A DNA stretch of 64,000 bases, taken from positions 3,295,826 to 3,359,825 of the forward strand of contig CP138355.1 of NCBI GenBank assembly GCA_033584155.1. The letters run 5' to 3'. Position 1 is the first letter of the stretch. Each line of letters begins with the position of its first letter. Positions 17,331-26,785 of the stretch are shown here, piece by piece. The notes beneath the pieces were generated by a model. The model was given only the letters and a program-made list of their open reading frames with translations. It ran no database searches and had not been told where the DNA came from. Position numbers and translations under genes: made by a program. The DNA comes from Candidatus Electrothrix scaldis (lineage in GTDB: Bacteria; Desulfobacterota; Desulfobulbia; Desulfobulbales; Desulfobulbaceae).

Positions 17331-19946
17331 CTACCCCTCCAGGGCTTCCTCAATATTTGCCACCTCGGGCAGGCGGCGCTTATAGCCGGTCTCGTCAATG
17401 CCTTTCCTGGCAGCGGCCAGATGTTCGGCAGGGCTGCGGCCAAGGATGTCCCGGCCTGCGGTGAGGGCAAGGCGGGCCGCTTCGAGGTGGAAGTCAATCA
17501 GGAACAGCTTCATGCCGCCGCGTCGGGCAATCTCTTCGCATTCCTGTAAATCCTGCACAGCCTGGGTGAGGGCATCCGCCTGCCTGAGCAGGACAATGGC
17601 CCAGCGGCACCAGGCGGCACGGGCGAGCAGGCCACGGGCAATAAACTCTTCATGTCCCGCCTCCCGCAAACCAGTCATTGCCTGATCCAGCCGGTCCTTG
17701 GCGCGGTGCAGGGACTCGCCTGCACGGCTGGTCGCTGCGCCTGCACTGGCGGGGAGAGCAAGACAGGCCAGGTCCGGGGCAAGCCCGGCAGCGGCTGGCA
17801 GGTCAGCTTGGGCAAGGGTCTCCTGCATGGCAGCCCGACCCAGGGAGAGATTATGTAATCCAATATCCAATAATCTCCCAAAAGGAGTATCCCATTCCAG
17901 CGTCTGCGTAGCCCGCTCGCACGCTTCCTGCCATTGACCAAGGCCCAGCAACAGGTCGCAGTACTGGAATCCCCGGAGCGAGTAAAGCCGGTCATACTCG
18001 GGCTGCCATTCCTGCTGGAGCTGTTCGGCCTGAACAAACAGGGCGCGGGCCTCATCCTGTTCTCCGGCCTGGTGCAGGGCATCGGCCAGGGTGGTTCGGT
18101 CGATCAGACGCTCAAAGGCATCTCCGCTCCGGTCGGCCAGTTCCACGCTCTGCTGCCCGGCCGCAACCGCCTCGGCCACTTTGCCGATGGTCAGGAGCAG
18201 TTCGCTGAGATTGGAGGCTGCCGCTGCGGCACTCTTCCAGTTCTCCTGTTGAATAAGGATATCTCTACTTGCCTGCATCGGCTCTGCGGCCTCGGCCAGC
18301 CGCCCTAAAGCGCGCAGGCGAAAGGCGGCCCAGTTGAGGACAACAGCCTTGTCTTCATCGCTCAGGGACGGGGCCGGTGTGTGCCAAGGATGGGCAAAGA
18401 AGTGGGCCAGCACGCTCAGGTCTGCGGCAAAGGCACCGAGGTTCCTGCAGAGATAATTGTCGTTTGAGTGCCGTATTCTCGGCCAGTAGACCTCATGCAA
18501 GGCCTGCTGGTGCAGCCCGGCGGCACAACCGTGGCGCACTGCGGCAAAAAGCGGCTCCATCTCCTCCAGAGTGTCGGGCAGCTCCTTTTCCGGCAGGGCC
18601 TTGAAATACTCGTACAGCCGGGCATGGGCCTGCTGCCAACTCGCCGGGTGCAGCTCCTCCAGCCGTACACCGAAGTACTGGCGCACCAGCGGGTGGCAGT
18701 CCAGGGTGCCGGGGTGGTCGGCCTCTTCCCTGTTCAGCAGCCCCAGCCTGCGCAGCCGCTTGCAGGCCGCCTGAAAGATCCGGTCGTCCTCCGGCCCGCC
18801 GACCTCTGCAATCCCGGACTGACGCAGGCAGGCCATTGCCCCGGCAGACACCGGGCGGTCGAACAGGCCCAGGCTGTAGAGCACCTGCAGGTCCGTGCTT
18901 CCGGCCAGCTGCCGCTCGTAGGCGGCCATCACCCGGAAGGCGTGGCGGCTGGTGCGGGTCTCTTCCGGGAACTCGGTCAGGCAGCGCAGTCCGTCCTGCC
19001 TGCGGATGTCGCCGTCCTCGTACACACGCAGATAGGTGGCCAGCAGAGAGAGGGACAGGGCATGGCCGTGATAGGCAGCCACGGCAGCGGCAAGCTCGTC
19101 CTCCCTGCCCCTGATGCCCGCTGCCCGGAACAGGGCAAGCCCGGCTGCCCCGGAGAGCGGTTCCAGCTCGTGCTGCTCCGCACCGGGCCTGCCGACCAGC
19201 TCCTGCACGGGCTGGCGGGAGGAGATGAGCAGCAGGCCATTATTCTGTGCCGCAAGCTGACGGCAGAGACAAAGCAGGCCCTTGTCCCGCAACGCGCCCT
19301 CCATTGCCCCGGCCAGGGGATATTGCAGCGGCTCCAGACCGTCAAGGATCAGCAAGGTACGTTGGCGGCAGACCAGCTCGGCCAGCCGCAGGCCCCGGTC
19401 ATGCTCCGAGGGCAGCGGGCTGCCGTCATGCCCGAACCAGGGCAGGGCGCTGGCAAAGAACTCCGCCGCCGAAGCCTGTCGGTCCTCGGCTGTGCCCTGG
19501 GAATAGAACGACCAGGTATAGACCGCATCCGCGCCTGCATAGCCTTTCGCGTCCAGCCAAGCCTGCATCAGAGCGGTCTTGCCCATGCCCCCGAAGGCGG
19601 TGAGGACAAGGACATTGGTGGCCTCGTCCTGCCAGGCTTGGTCAAGCAGCTTCAGCTCCTCCTCCCGACCGAAAAGCCGGGCATCGGTGCGCGGCAGTCG
19701 GGAGAGTTGGTATTTTCCAGAAAGAGAAGCAGATTGTTGCAGGTCACCGATCAATCGCTCAAGTTCCTGATCAATGGCATCACGCTCAGCCCGCACTTCC
19801 TGTACTGACTGTTCCAGACGAAACTTTTCCTCGGCGCGGGTTTCCAGTATCTTCTGTGTCTCTATGCGATCCAGCTTCGCACTGACCAGCTCACGCCGCT
19901 CTTGCAGCGCCTGAATATCCTGTTCTCTATTCTTTTGCTTATGCAT
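17331..19946 (-). CDS. STAND NTPase with TPR repeats
   Basis: Large protein of 871 residues from the ATG at 19946, which has an AGGA site eight bases upstream (a GTG lies two codons earlier). Residues 1-70 form a coiled coil containing ETRAEEKFRLEQ, a motif often found at the N-terminus of bacterial conflict or STAND proteins. Then LFGREEELKLL, the Walker A AFGGMGKTAL near residue 120, and the Walker B TLLILDGLEPL form an NB-ARC-like ATPase. Winged-helix-like and helical TPR repeats fill the rest (AGEQDEARALFVQAEQL and others). No effector domain such as TIR or protease is visible. The gene is clearly GC-richer than its surroundings. It is likely a signal-sensing regulator or defence sensor. 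Confidence 0.8.
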   Translation of the reverse strand: MHKQKNREQDIQALQERRELVSAKLDRIETQKILETRAEEKFRLEQSVQEVRAERDAIDQELERLIGDLQQSASLSGKYQLSRLPRTDARLFGREEELKLLDQAWQDEATNVLVLTAFGGMGKTALMQAWLDAKGYAGADAVYTWSFYSQGTAEDRQASAAEFFASALPWFGHDGSPLPSEHDRGLRLAELVCRQRTLLILDGLEPLQYPLAGAMEGALRDKGLLCLCRQLAAQNNGLLLISSRQPVQELVGRPGAEQHELEPLSGAAGLALFRAAGIRGREDELAAAVAAYHGHALSLSLLATYLRVYEDGDIRRQDGLRCLTEFPEETRTSRHAFRVMAAYERQLAGSTDLQVLYSLGLFDRPVSAGAMACLRQSGIAEVGGPEDDRIFQAACKRLRRLGLLNREEADHPGTLDCHPLVRQYFGVRLEELHPASWQQAHARLYEYFKALPEKELPDTLEEMEPLFAAVRHGCAAGLHQQALHEVYWPRIRHSNDNYLCRNLGAFAADLSVLAHFFAHPWHTPAPSLSDEDKAVVLNWAAFRLRALGRLAEAAEPMQASRDILIQQENWKSAAAAASNLSELLLTIGKVAEAVAAGQQSVELADRSGDAFERLIDRTTLADALHQAGEQDEARALFVQAEQLQQEWQPEYDRLYSLRGFQYCDLLLGLGQWQEACERATQTLEWDTPFGRLLDIGLHNLSLGRAAMQETLAQADLPAAAGLAPDLACLALPASAGAATSRAGESLHRAKDRLDQAMTGLREAGHEEFIARGLLARAAWCRWAIVLLRQADALTQAVQDLQECEEIARRGGMKLFLIDFHLEAARLALTAGRDILGRSPAEHLAAARKGIDETGYKRRLPEVANIEEALEG

Positions 19947-20179
19947 CTGCACTGTCCTGGATTATGCTCATATCTCTCTATATTCATCAGGGAAAAACAA
20001 AACATACCTGAACAACTTCTCTCCTGCACGAAAAAACCTCAAAACAAGCGCAAGCGTACCAATCTCCCTCCCCGGCCCCGACAATTTCTCAGCCTCTCAT
20101 TGCAGACGAGACGAATACCTCGTATAATCCTCTCGCAAATTGAGTCGAAGGAAACAGATCTTTTGCATATTCACACTGA

Positions 20180-21550
20180 ATGAACAACAGCTTTCGCAAT
20201 AAAATGAGGAGCTTTTTCGCTCCGATATCCCTCCCGGTCTTTTTCTTCCTGGGAGCAATCCTTGTCGGTGCAGCCCTCCTGCACACCTCCTGGAGTTGCC
20301 AGGGAGAAGTCATCTCCTGGCTGGATGCCCTGTTTACGGCCACCTCTGCGGTCTGTGTGACCGGGCTGATCGTGGTTGATACAGGCCAGGAGTTCACCCG
20401 CGCTGGCCAGACCGTGATTCTCATGCTTATCCAAATGGGGGGACTGGGCATTATGACCTTTACCAGCCTGACCTTTTTCCTCTGGAAAAAACGGGTTTCC
20501 CTCACAGATCGCATTGCCGTGGGCCAAAGCCTGCTCCATGACTCCGGCTTTCATCTGGGCCGCTTTCTGGTCCAGATTGTCACCGTCACCCTGATGATTG
20601 AGCTGATCGGCGCCCTGTTCCTCTTTCTTGCCGATCCCGAAGGGTTCTCGCCCTTCTCTGCCCTGTTTCACGCCATTTCCGCCTTCTGCAATGCAGGTTT
20701 TTCCCTGTACTCCGACAGTCTCGTCGGTTATCAAAGCAATTGGCTGGTCAACCTGACCATTATCCTCCTGATTATACTCGGGGGGCTGGGTTTTGCTGTG
20801 ATTGTTGAAGGCAAGGATCTGCTGGCTGGCTGGCGAAAATCCCAGGAGCAAGTGCAGAAGAGCTGGCATTTCAGCGTGGTCATGCAGACCACGATTTTTC
20901 TCATTATTGCAGGCTGGATCTATATCTATTGTGCAGAATTTCTCGGAAGCAAAGGCGAAATCGGTTGGCATAAGGCAATCCTCACCTCCCTGTTTCAGTC
21001 GGTGACCTGCCGCACAGCAGGCTTTAACTCCCTGGACCTGTCTGTCATGACCAATGCCTCACTGGTCTTTATGATTTTCCTGATGTTTGTCGGCGGCGCG
21101 CCAGGCTCCTGCGCAGGCGGAACTAAGGTCACCACCTTCCGCATTCTGGTCGCCTTTACCCGCGCTCAAATATCAGGCCGGGAACAGGCAGTGATCGGCA
21201 GATATGCGGTGGATCGGGAATCGGTGAATAAATCCCTGACCCTGCTTTTCTTTTCCCTGGCCCTTATCTTTCTCTGCGTTATTGCCCTGGATTTTACCGA
21301 AGGCGGCAATGTCCCCCACAACCAGGCACGCGGCCAATTCCTGGAAATTCTTTTTGAAACGGTTTCAGCCTTCGGCACAGCAGGACTCAGCACCGGTTTC
21401 ACGTCCAAACTTTCCCCGCCAGGGAGGGTCATCATCATGTTTCTCATGTTTGTTGGTCGACTCGGCCCGCTAGTCCTGCTCAGTTCTATTCAATCCATGC
21501 GCACCAAAATCCTTTTTTCCAAGCCTGAAGTAAAACTTTCTGTGGGCTGA
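20180..21550 (+). CDS. ktrB: potassium uptake membrane subunit KtrB/TrkH
   Basis: Integral membrane protein of 456 residues with the four pore loops of the SKT family: ATSAVCVTGL, ISAFCNAGFS, VTCRTAGFNS and VSAFGTAGLSTG, each keeping the filter glycine. It moves K+ (often with Na+) through the inner membrane. The next gene encodes its NAD-binding gating partner, so the pair is a complete KtrAB-type system. The N-terminus lacks the extra helices of the longer TrkH. Confidence 0.95.
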   Translation: MNNSFRNKMRSFFAPISLPVFFFLGAILVGAALLHTSWSCQGEVISWLDALFTATSAVCVTGLIVVDTGQEFTRAGQTVILMLIQMGGLGIMTFTSLTFFLWKKRVSLTDRIAVGQSLLHDSGFHLGRFLVQIVTVTLMIELIGALFLFLADPEGFSPFSALFHAISAFCNAGFSLYSDSLVGYQSNWLVNLTIILLIILGGLGFAVIVEGKDLLAGWRKSQEQVQKSWHFSVVMQTTIFLIIAGWIYIYCAEFLGSKGEIGWHKAILTSLFQSVTCRTAGFNSLDLSVMTNASLVFMIFLMFVGGAPGSCAGGTKVTTFRILVAFTRAQISGREQAVIGRYAVDRESVNKSLTLLFFSLALIFLCVIALDFTEGGNVPHNQARGQFLEILFETVSAFGTAGLSTGFTSKLSPPGRVIIMFLMFVGRLGPLVLLSSIQSMRTKILFSKPEVKLSVG

Positions 21551-21567
21551 GCTGGAGTAATAAAAAC

Positions 21568-21587
21568 ACCCGTCCCAAGGGATGGGT
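21568..21587. terminator. small hairpin between ktrB and ktrA
   Basis: ACCCGTCCC and GGGATGGGT form a 9-bp imperfect stem. It may attenuate transcription between the two potassium genes. No strong T-tract follows. Confidence 0.3.
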
Positions 21588-21651
21588 ATTGATAAAAACC
21601 ACCTTACTGAAACCCCGTAAGCAGCGGGATAACAAGCTATTAACTTTTACA

Positions 21652-22302
21652 ATGAAATTACAAATCGGTATTATCGGACTCGGTAAATTCGGCCTTCAAC
21701 TGGGAAAAACCCTGGTTGATCTCGGCCATGAGGTCCTGGGCGTAGAGACAAGACCTGACAAGGTGAAAAATGCCCAGCATGTCCTGACCCAGGTCTATCA
21801 GGTTGATGCCATGAGCCGCGAGGCCCTGGAGCAAATTCGTATCCAAGACCTGCATCACGTCCTGGTCAGCGTGGGCGATTCCATTGCCGCCAGCGTCATG
21901 ATCTCCATGTTTCTCAAGGAGCTGGGCGTTGCCAAAGTCTGGGTCAAGGCCATTCACCAGGACCACGAGAAGCTGCTCAATAAAATCGGGGTGGATGAAG
22001 TGGTGATCCCGGAATTTATGGCCGCAAAGCAAATTGCCAGCCGTATTGCCATGCCGGGCTTTCTTGACTATCTGCCTTTTGATGAAGCAATGGCGGTCAA
22101 GGAATTCACTATTAAGGAATGGGAGGGCAAGACCCTCCAGGAGTTGAACCTGACCAATACCTTTGGCATCCAGGTCATTGCGGTGCGAAGAAACGGTGAT
22201 AAGAGGTATCAATACATCCCCAGGGCCAATGAAATCTTCCATGAGGGTGACAACTTTGTTGCCATTGGCGAGGTCAGCCAACTGGACAAGGTAACGCCAT
22301 AA
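21652..22302 (+). CDS. ktrA: potassium uptake gating subunit KtrA/TrkA
   Basis: Cytoplasmic protein of 216 residues. GIIGLGKFGLQL is the Rossmann NAD/ADP-binding loop of an RCK_N domain, and residues about 135-216 form an RCK_C domain (FTIKEWEGKTLQEL onwards). It opens and closes KtrB in response to bound nucleotide. I chose the ATG at 21652, because a TTG at 21589 would add a tail overlapping a hairpin and the family begins with the MKLQIGIIG segment. Confidence 0.93.
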   Translation: MKLQIGIIGLGKFGLQLGKTLVDLGHEVLGVETRPDKVKNAQHVLTQVYQVDAMSREALEQIRIQDLHHVLVSVGDSIAASVMISMFLKELGVAKVWVKAIHQDHEKLLNKIGVDEVVIPEFMAAKQIASRIAMPGFLDYLPFDEAMAVKEFTIKEWEGKTLQELNLTNTFGIQVIAVRRNGDKRYQYIPRANEIFHEGDNFVAIGEVSQLDKVTP

Positions 22303-22339
22303 CAAGGTAACACCACGTATACGAAGCTATGAAGCAGCT

Positions 22340-22852
22340 ATGAAACGATGCCCCTCAAACCTTATCCTGATCGGCATGCCCGGCTCGGGGAAAAGCACCC
22401 TTGGCCCAATGTTGGCGGAAAAATTATCTCGTCCCTTCCTGGATACAGATCAGGCTATTGAGGACGCGCAGCAACGGACCTTGCAGGAAATTATGAACAG
22501 CGACGGGCAAGCTATTTTCCGCCGAATAGAAGAAGAGGTCCTGCTCAGCTTGAACCTCCATGATTACGTCATCGCCACAGGGGGGAGCGCTATCTATAGC
22601 GAACGAGGCATAACCCATCTCAAATCCAATGGTCTTGCCGTCTTTCTTGATGCGGACCTGGTCACCCTGGAGTCAAGGGTCAATAATTTCAGCACCCGTG
22701 GCCTTGTAAAACATCCTGAACAGAGCTTTGCCCAATTGCTCGACGAACGCCTTCCCTTGTATAAAAAGCATGCCGATATCACGGTACAGAGTGCAGGGTT
22801 GACTCCAGAACAAACCTGTGGGGAGATTCTTGCTGCGGTCTTACTGCCGTGA
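22340..22852 (+). CDS. aroK: shikimate kinase
   Basis: Protein of 170 residues that phosphorylates shikimate at O3 with ATP in aromatic amino acid synthesis. GMPGSGKST is the Walker A loop, DTDQAIE holds the magnesium-binding aspartates, FRRIEEEVL and TGGSAI contact shikimate, and a lid region is seen around STRGLVKHPEQ. It follows ktrA by 37 bases and may be read with it. The length is normal. Confidence 0.92.
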   Translation: MKRCPSNLILIGMPGSGKSTLGPMLAEKLSRPFLDTDQAIEDAQQRTLQEIMNSDGQAIFRRIEEEVLLSLNLHDYVIATGGSAIYSERGITHLKSNGLAVFLDADLVTLESRVNNFSTRGLVKHPEQSFAQLLDERLPLYKKHADITVQSAGLTPEQTCGEILAAVLLP

Positions 22853-22914
22853 AGGAAAACAATGAATGAGTTATCCCTCGGCTTGTTTAACTTCTCGTAG
22901 CTTAAAAAGAAGAA

Positions 22915-22966
22915 ACCACCAAGAACCGGGTCGCTTTGATCAAAGAGTGCAGGCGGTTCTGGTGGT
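22915..22966. other. large stem-loop after aroK
   Basis: ACCACCAAGAACC and GGTTCTGGTGGT pair with one bulged base, enclosing TTTGATCAAA. It lies between convergent aroK and the NmrA-like gene and may end transcription. The rest of 22853-23053 shows no gene. Confidence 0.4.
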
Positions 22967-23053
22967 ACAAAGAATGGCGTCGGTGCGCTATCCCTTTTAA
23001 AAGGATGCGGCGGTCAATAGCACCTGATTATTTATCCGCAACAGTTCACATCT

Positions 23054-23989
23054 TCAGACGCTGTACTCCACCACCCTGTCTAACCTCCTGGTCAGCTCAT
23101 TCGAGTATGTCCGGCCCAAGCTCTCCGCGTTTTCCCTGGCCCAGTCGCTTAACTTAGTTGTGCCAGTCGGCGGTGTATCAACATAAAGTAAATTGGTCAT
23201 AAGGCCCTCTATTTCATCGCGGGTGATCAGGACATCGTTAAGGAATTTTCCCGCAACCCAGCCAGTCCAATGACCAATTGCCGGGGGAACAGGGATGACC
23301 GGGCGGCGTTTCCCGATAATCTCGGCAACGCTCTCAAGCAGTTCGCGATAGGTAAAGGTTTCAGGACCTATGGCATTGATAACGGCATTCTCGGTTTTCT
23401 TCCCCTGCTGGACAGCAAGTTCTGCCAGATCATCCACGTAGATGGGTTGCAGCTTATACGCTCCATCGCCGAACACCAGGGAGAACGGGATATGGCGCGT
23501 TACCCAGGCAATATTATTGATCAGGATATCCTCTTTACCAAAAAGAACCCCTGGCCTGAGGATGGCATAGGAGAGCCCGCTTTCCATCAGGGTCTGTTCC
23601 AGCCGGGCCTTGCCGCTGAAGTATTCCAGCCGGGAATCTATGGATGGGTTGGTGATACTGACATGGACGATCCGTTGCACGCCTGCCTCCTTGGCAGCCT
23701 TGAATAGAGTCTCTGTGTTACGGACAGCCTCAGCAAAGGTAAAATGCTTATGATTGAATCGTACCCAGTAGGTATTATAGAGGACGGAAACACCGCGCAG
23801 ACTCTCGGTTAGCTTATCCAGCTCATCAAAGTGAAAGGGATAGGCCTTGATCTGGTCGTCAAAGGAGTTCTTTCGCTTCCAGGAATTGGTGATGGTCATC
23901 ACCTCATGCCCCTCCTGAAGTAATTTGCGAGCAATACTTTTGCCGGAATAGCCAAAGGCACCTGTCACTGCATGGAGTTCTTTTGTCAT
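23054..23989 (-). CDS. NmrA-like NAD(P)-binding protein (atypical SDR)
   Basis: Protein of 311 residues with an N-terminal TGAFGYSGKSIARKLLQ dinucleotide-binding loop, a VSVLYNTYWVRFNH strand and a RPGVLFGKEDILINNIAW segment. This is the layout of NmrA/UDP-glucose-epimerase-like atypical short-chain dehydrogenases. The catalytic Tyr-x3-Lys is not obvious, so it may bind NAD(P) without clear oxidoreductase activity. An AGGAGA site lies before the ATG. The substrate is unknown. Confidence 0.8.
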   Translation of the reverse strand: MTKELHAVTGAFGYSGKSIARKLLQEGHEVMTITNSWKRKNSFDDQIKAYPFHFDELDKLTESLRGVSVLYNTYWVRFNHKHFTFAEAVRNTETLFKAAKEAGVQRIVHVSITNPSIDSRLEYFSGKARLEQTLMESGLSYAILRPGVLFGKEDILINNIAWVTRHIPFSLVFGDGAYKLQPIYVDDLAELAVQQGKKTENAVINAIGPETFTYRELLESVAEIIGKRRPVIPVPPAIGHWTGWVAGKFLNDVLITRDEIEGLMTNLLYVDTPPTGTTKLSDWARENAESLGRTYSNELTRRLDRVVEYSV

Positions 23990-24094
23990 GATGTATCTCT
24001 CCTGGAAAATAATAGATATGGCGGGCTCCTCAGGGTTGAGTTTGCCTACTTATTCCTGTCAGAATACAGGTTGCTGAAGAGATACATAGACGAC

Positions 24095-24150
24095 ATCTAT
24101 AGATACGGATCTGATTTGGGGCGCTCCCTCGCCCCTATATCTATAGATAC
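24095..24150. promoter_or_regulatory. paired 12-bp palindromic sites
   Basis: Two copies of ATCTATAGATAC (24095-24106 and 24139-24150), each containing the palindrome ATCTATAGAT. They lie between the NmrA-like gene and the 3' end of the first XRE regulator gene, 44 bases apart. They could be operator sites; which protein binds them is not known. Confidence 0.35.
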
Positions 24151-24215
24151 AGGCAAACGAAAAGCGCGTCGAAACAGGGTGTTATTTTTTCAAAACGAAC
24201 AGAGAGACTGAAAGG

Positions 24216-24692
24216 TCATACCGTGCCGATTTCAGTAGTTCTTAGTGGGTTCCTCTCCACCTTGTCTCTTTTCTCTGTTACCGACGAAATTTTTATGATG
24301 AGCCCCTCATCTTTCAGCTCAATGATAATACGAGGAGGATTGATGATAAGATAGAGAACAATTGTAAGGAAAATCAGAAGAAGAAACGTGGGCAGCAACC
24401 ATGTTGTCCAAATGGATTTTGCCTCTGCCTCCCCCTTTTGCTTGCTTATTTCCGGCCCTGGACAGCTGATCTCTTCAATTGGTACCTCCAAGAGAGCAGC
24501 AAGTTTTTGGGCATTTTCCACCATTATGTTGGGAGAACGATTGTTTTCCCAGCGGGAAATAGTATCAACGGCAACGCCCAAAGATTCGGAAATGTAAAGT
24601 TGAGTCAAGCTGTTGGCGTTTCTCAGCTCTTTAATTTTGGGGCCGTTGATAGCTATGGTGCTCTGTGATGATGAGGTCTGGTGTCTACTCAT
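24216..24692 (-). CDS. membrane-anchored XRE-family regulator
   Basis: Protein of 158 residues with a helix-turn-helix of the XRE/Cro type (KIKELRNANSLTQLYISE, then GVAVDTISRWENNRSPN), followed by one transmembrane helix (LLPTFLLLIFLTIVLYLII) and a short basic tail. A DNA-binding domain tied to the membrane suggests a regulator that senses something at the envelope. A paralogue without the membrane helix is encoded at 26786. Confidence 0.8.
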   Translation of the reverse strand: MSRHQTSSSQSTIAINGPKIKELRNANSLTQLYISESLGVAVDTISRWENNRSPNIMVENAQKLAALLEVPIEEISCPGPEISKQKGEAEAKSIWTTWLLPTFLLLIFLTIVLYLIINPPRIIIELKDEGLIIKISSVTEKRDKVERNPLRTTEIGTV

Positions 24693-24814
24693 ATCCCTGG
24701 AAGAAAATCCATATATTTCTGCCTGATATCCAGACGTATCCTGATATCGTTTTTGCCTGTGCTCGGCAAGAGCTTATCAACAGGAGAATAGCGCACCTTC
24801 CTGTTGCAGGAAAG

Positions 24815-25285
24815 TTATAAAAATCCTGTGCCGCTTTGTTGAGCTGAAGGGACTAGTTTGCTAAAAATGAGGTAATTAATCAAGGCAAAAGGTCCCCAGA
24901 AGATGGATCCTATGCTCGCGAATAAGCCACTGACAATGAAAGCTGTTAATAATATTTTGTCACTCTCTCCTGAACCGCCTATTACGATGATAAAAATGAG
25001 GAACCAAAAGCAAGAGATTGGAATTGCATAGGCAATAATCATCGAGCGAATGATTCGTTTCATCCGATCCTGCTCCTTTAAAAAATAACGCGCATTGTTT
25101 ATCAGTAACCATATGGAAATCAGCGAGATAGGAATCAACTTCATCATCATGGCAAATATATGATGAGCTGAAAAGTCCAGCGCAGGGAAGTTTGGCTGAA
25201 GAATCACACGAAAGACAATAAGATTACCAAAGAGCAGATTGATAAATATTGCCAAGAGTAATAAGCGACTATTTCTTTCTATCAT
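24815..25285 (-). CDS. four-helix membrane protein
   Basis: Hydrophobic protein of 156 residues with about four transmembrane segments (LLLLAIFINLLFGNLIVF, LIPISLISIWLLINN, IIAYAIPISCFWFLIFI, ILLTAFIVSGLFASIGSI). The start is taken at MIERNSR, with a GAGG site nine bases upstream; the open frame extends to 25369 but that part is not hydrophobic or family-like. Function unknown. Confidence 0.6.
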   Translation of the reverse strand: MIERNSRLLLLAIFINLLFGNLIVFRVILQPNFPALDFSAHHIFAMMMKLIPISLISIWLLINNARYFLKEQDRMKRIIRSMIIAYAIPISCFWFLIFIIVIGGSGESDKILLTAFIVSGLFASIGSIFWGPFALINYLIFSKLVPSAQQSGTGFL

Positions 25286-25444
25286 TTTAACGTGCCTCGC
25301 AGACAAAGGAGGGAGCTGAAGAGGAGCGAGGAAGCCTGGAAAGCACAAAGGAAGATTACCCTGAGGCAAATCTCCCTTTTGCTTGCTGCGACGGCTGTAA
25401 AATTGCGCGGGCTCGGACGTCTGCCGAAAGCACCGGTTTACAAT

Positions 25445-25873
25445 TCAATACCCAGTTACAACACAGGTGCCATCGTCCAAATACTTTTGCAACGCATTAT
25501 TATCATTACCTGAACCTTCAGTCTCAGCTGAAGAATCACCAAGACTAAACTTAGCTGAAAAATTAATATTACCTGACTCAAACTGAGCAAACGCCTTCTT
25601 ATACGCATCGACAACAGCATCTAACCGTTCCAAAGGATATAGACACTCCATCTTGCCATTATTAGGCATTTCTTCTACATATTGACAAACGTTGTTTTTA
25701 AGTCCAACGATTTGTCTCTTCATCATTCCCCCGGTGAATGGATGCTTAAAACTACAGCTATATGGTTCACATTTTCTTAAATTTTCCGTAAAGTCTGCAC
25801 AAGTGCTGCTATATGATTCAGAAGTACCGATTAAGCTCGAAATCAGTAAGGTCAGAAGCAACATCTTTTTCAT
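25445..25873 (-). CDS. secreted hypothetical protein
   Basis: Protein of 142 residues with a signal peptide (KKMLLLTLLISSLIGTSES). The AGGAG site fits the ATG at 25873 (six-base spacing) and touches the other ATG at 25879, so I chose the former. The mature part has about six cysteines (STCADF, KCEPYSC, NNVCQY, KMECLY, GTCVVTGY), suggesting disulfides in the periplasm. Not recognised. Confidence 0.55.
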   Translation of the reverse strand: MKKMLLLTLLISSLIGTSESYSSTCADFTENLRKCEPYSCSFKHPFTGGMMKRQIVGLKNNVCQYVEEMPNNGKMECLYPLERLDAVVDAYKKAFAQFESGNINFSAKFSLGDSSAETEGSGNDNNALQKYLDDGTCVVTGY

Positions 25874-25879
25874 TTTCAT

Positions 25880-26785
25880 CTCCTGTAAAAAAATGGTTTA
25901 TATTTAATACGATACTGCATGCGAATTACATACAAAACATGCAATAGCATATCATTTTTCCGATCAATACTTACCCACAGTATTTTGCTTTAAGCTATCT
26001 TTCCTGCACCACAGTGTCAAATAAAAAAAATAGTCATTAAACATAAAATATTTCGAAAAATCAAGTAAGAAGTAGATTATAACCTGCCTGGAAATATCTC
26101 ATAAAAAGGGAGGGAAAGGAATCGTCGCTGGCATATTGGACGTAAAAGACGGAAGCACGATCAATAACCCCTTGGTCTTTATAGGTGTTGATTCCATCCG
26201 ATATTTATTTGATAACGCAGAGTAAGTTACCTTTCCGTTATGATATTTTGCTCCATACCTGCTGGCGTATAGGACACTCGCACCTCACCGAGAGTATGTG
26301 GTCCCACCCAGAGGGCCGGGCGCTGCGAAAAGTTCCATCGGCAGGCCGACAAGCACAATAAAAACTCCCCCAAGACATACAATACCTTCGCCATTCTGAA
26401 TGGCGAACTTTCAGCAAAGGTTACAGTGTTTCAACGAGTTAATAATTGGCCTGTACATTAAAACACGGTCCGGCATTTGGCGGACAGAGTTTTAATTATT
26501 TGCATCTATACTCAGTGAGTTACAGTGACAACGTACAAACATGTATTACAGGCCAATTAGCAAGCAAGTTGTGGGAAGAACTACTGTGGATTTGATCGAT
26601 GAATGGCGAAGGTATTGGACATACTGTTATACATTTTTTCCACAGCAAATGCAGGATCTTTATCATTTCAATCTCCTGAAAAGTAAGAAAGCAACGGGAC
26701 AGGAGAAGGGGGAGCGTGAGGCAGCAATATAAACAGGAAAGTCAAGTCTCCCCCTGGAGGTATCATTCTTCTTATTGCTCTGAGA
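25880..26785. other. gene-poor region with inverted-repeat island
   Basis: I see no complete gene here. A 49-codon open frame from about 26076 to 26222 has a protein-like stretch (NNPLVFIGVDSIRYLFD) but no start. Another open stretch, about 26289-26460, lies within the repeat island. Both may be remnants of mobile DNA. See the inverted repeat at 26380-26618. Confidence 0.4.
26380..26618. repeat. 240-bp palindromic island with two pairs of inverted blocks
   Basis: A 17-bp block CAATACCTTCGCCATTC at 26380-26396 is repeated inverted at 26602-26618. Inside, TAATTGGCCTGTA at 26443-26455 is inverted at 26547-26559. The first block also forms a one-base-loop hairpin, TTCGCCATTC-T-GAATGGCGAA. The spacers differ, so it is not a simple duplication. 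No transposase is present. It could be a small non-autonomous element. Confidence 0.55.

Noticed and set aside
16982-17497. 171-residue minus-strand ORF across the 23-bp repeats
   Set aside because: The repeat unit is 23 bp, so the frame changes each copy; the peptide is not protein-like except for the last STAND-like residues.
18468-19808. 446-residue plus-strand ORF
   Set aside because: It is the antisense shadow of the GC-rich STAND gene; composition is proline/glutamine-rich and motif-free.
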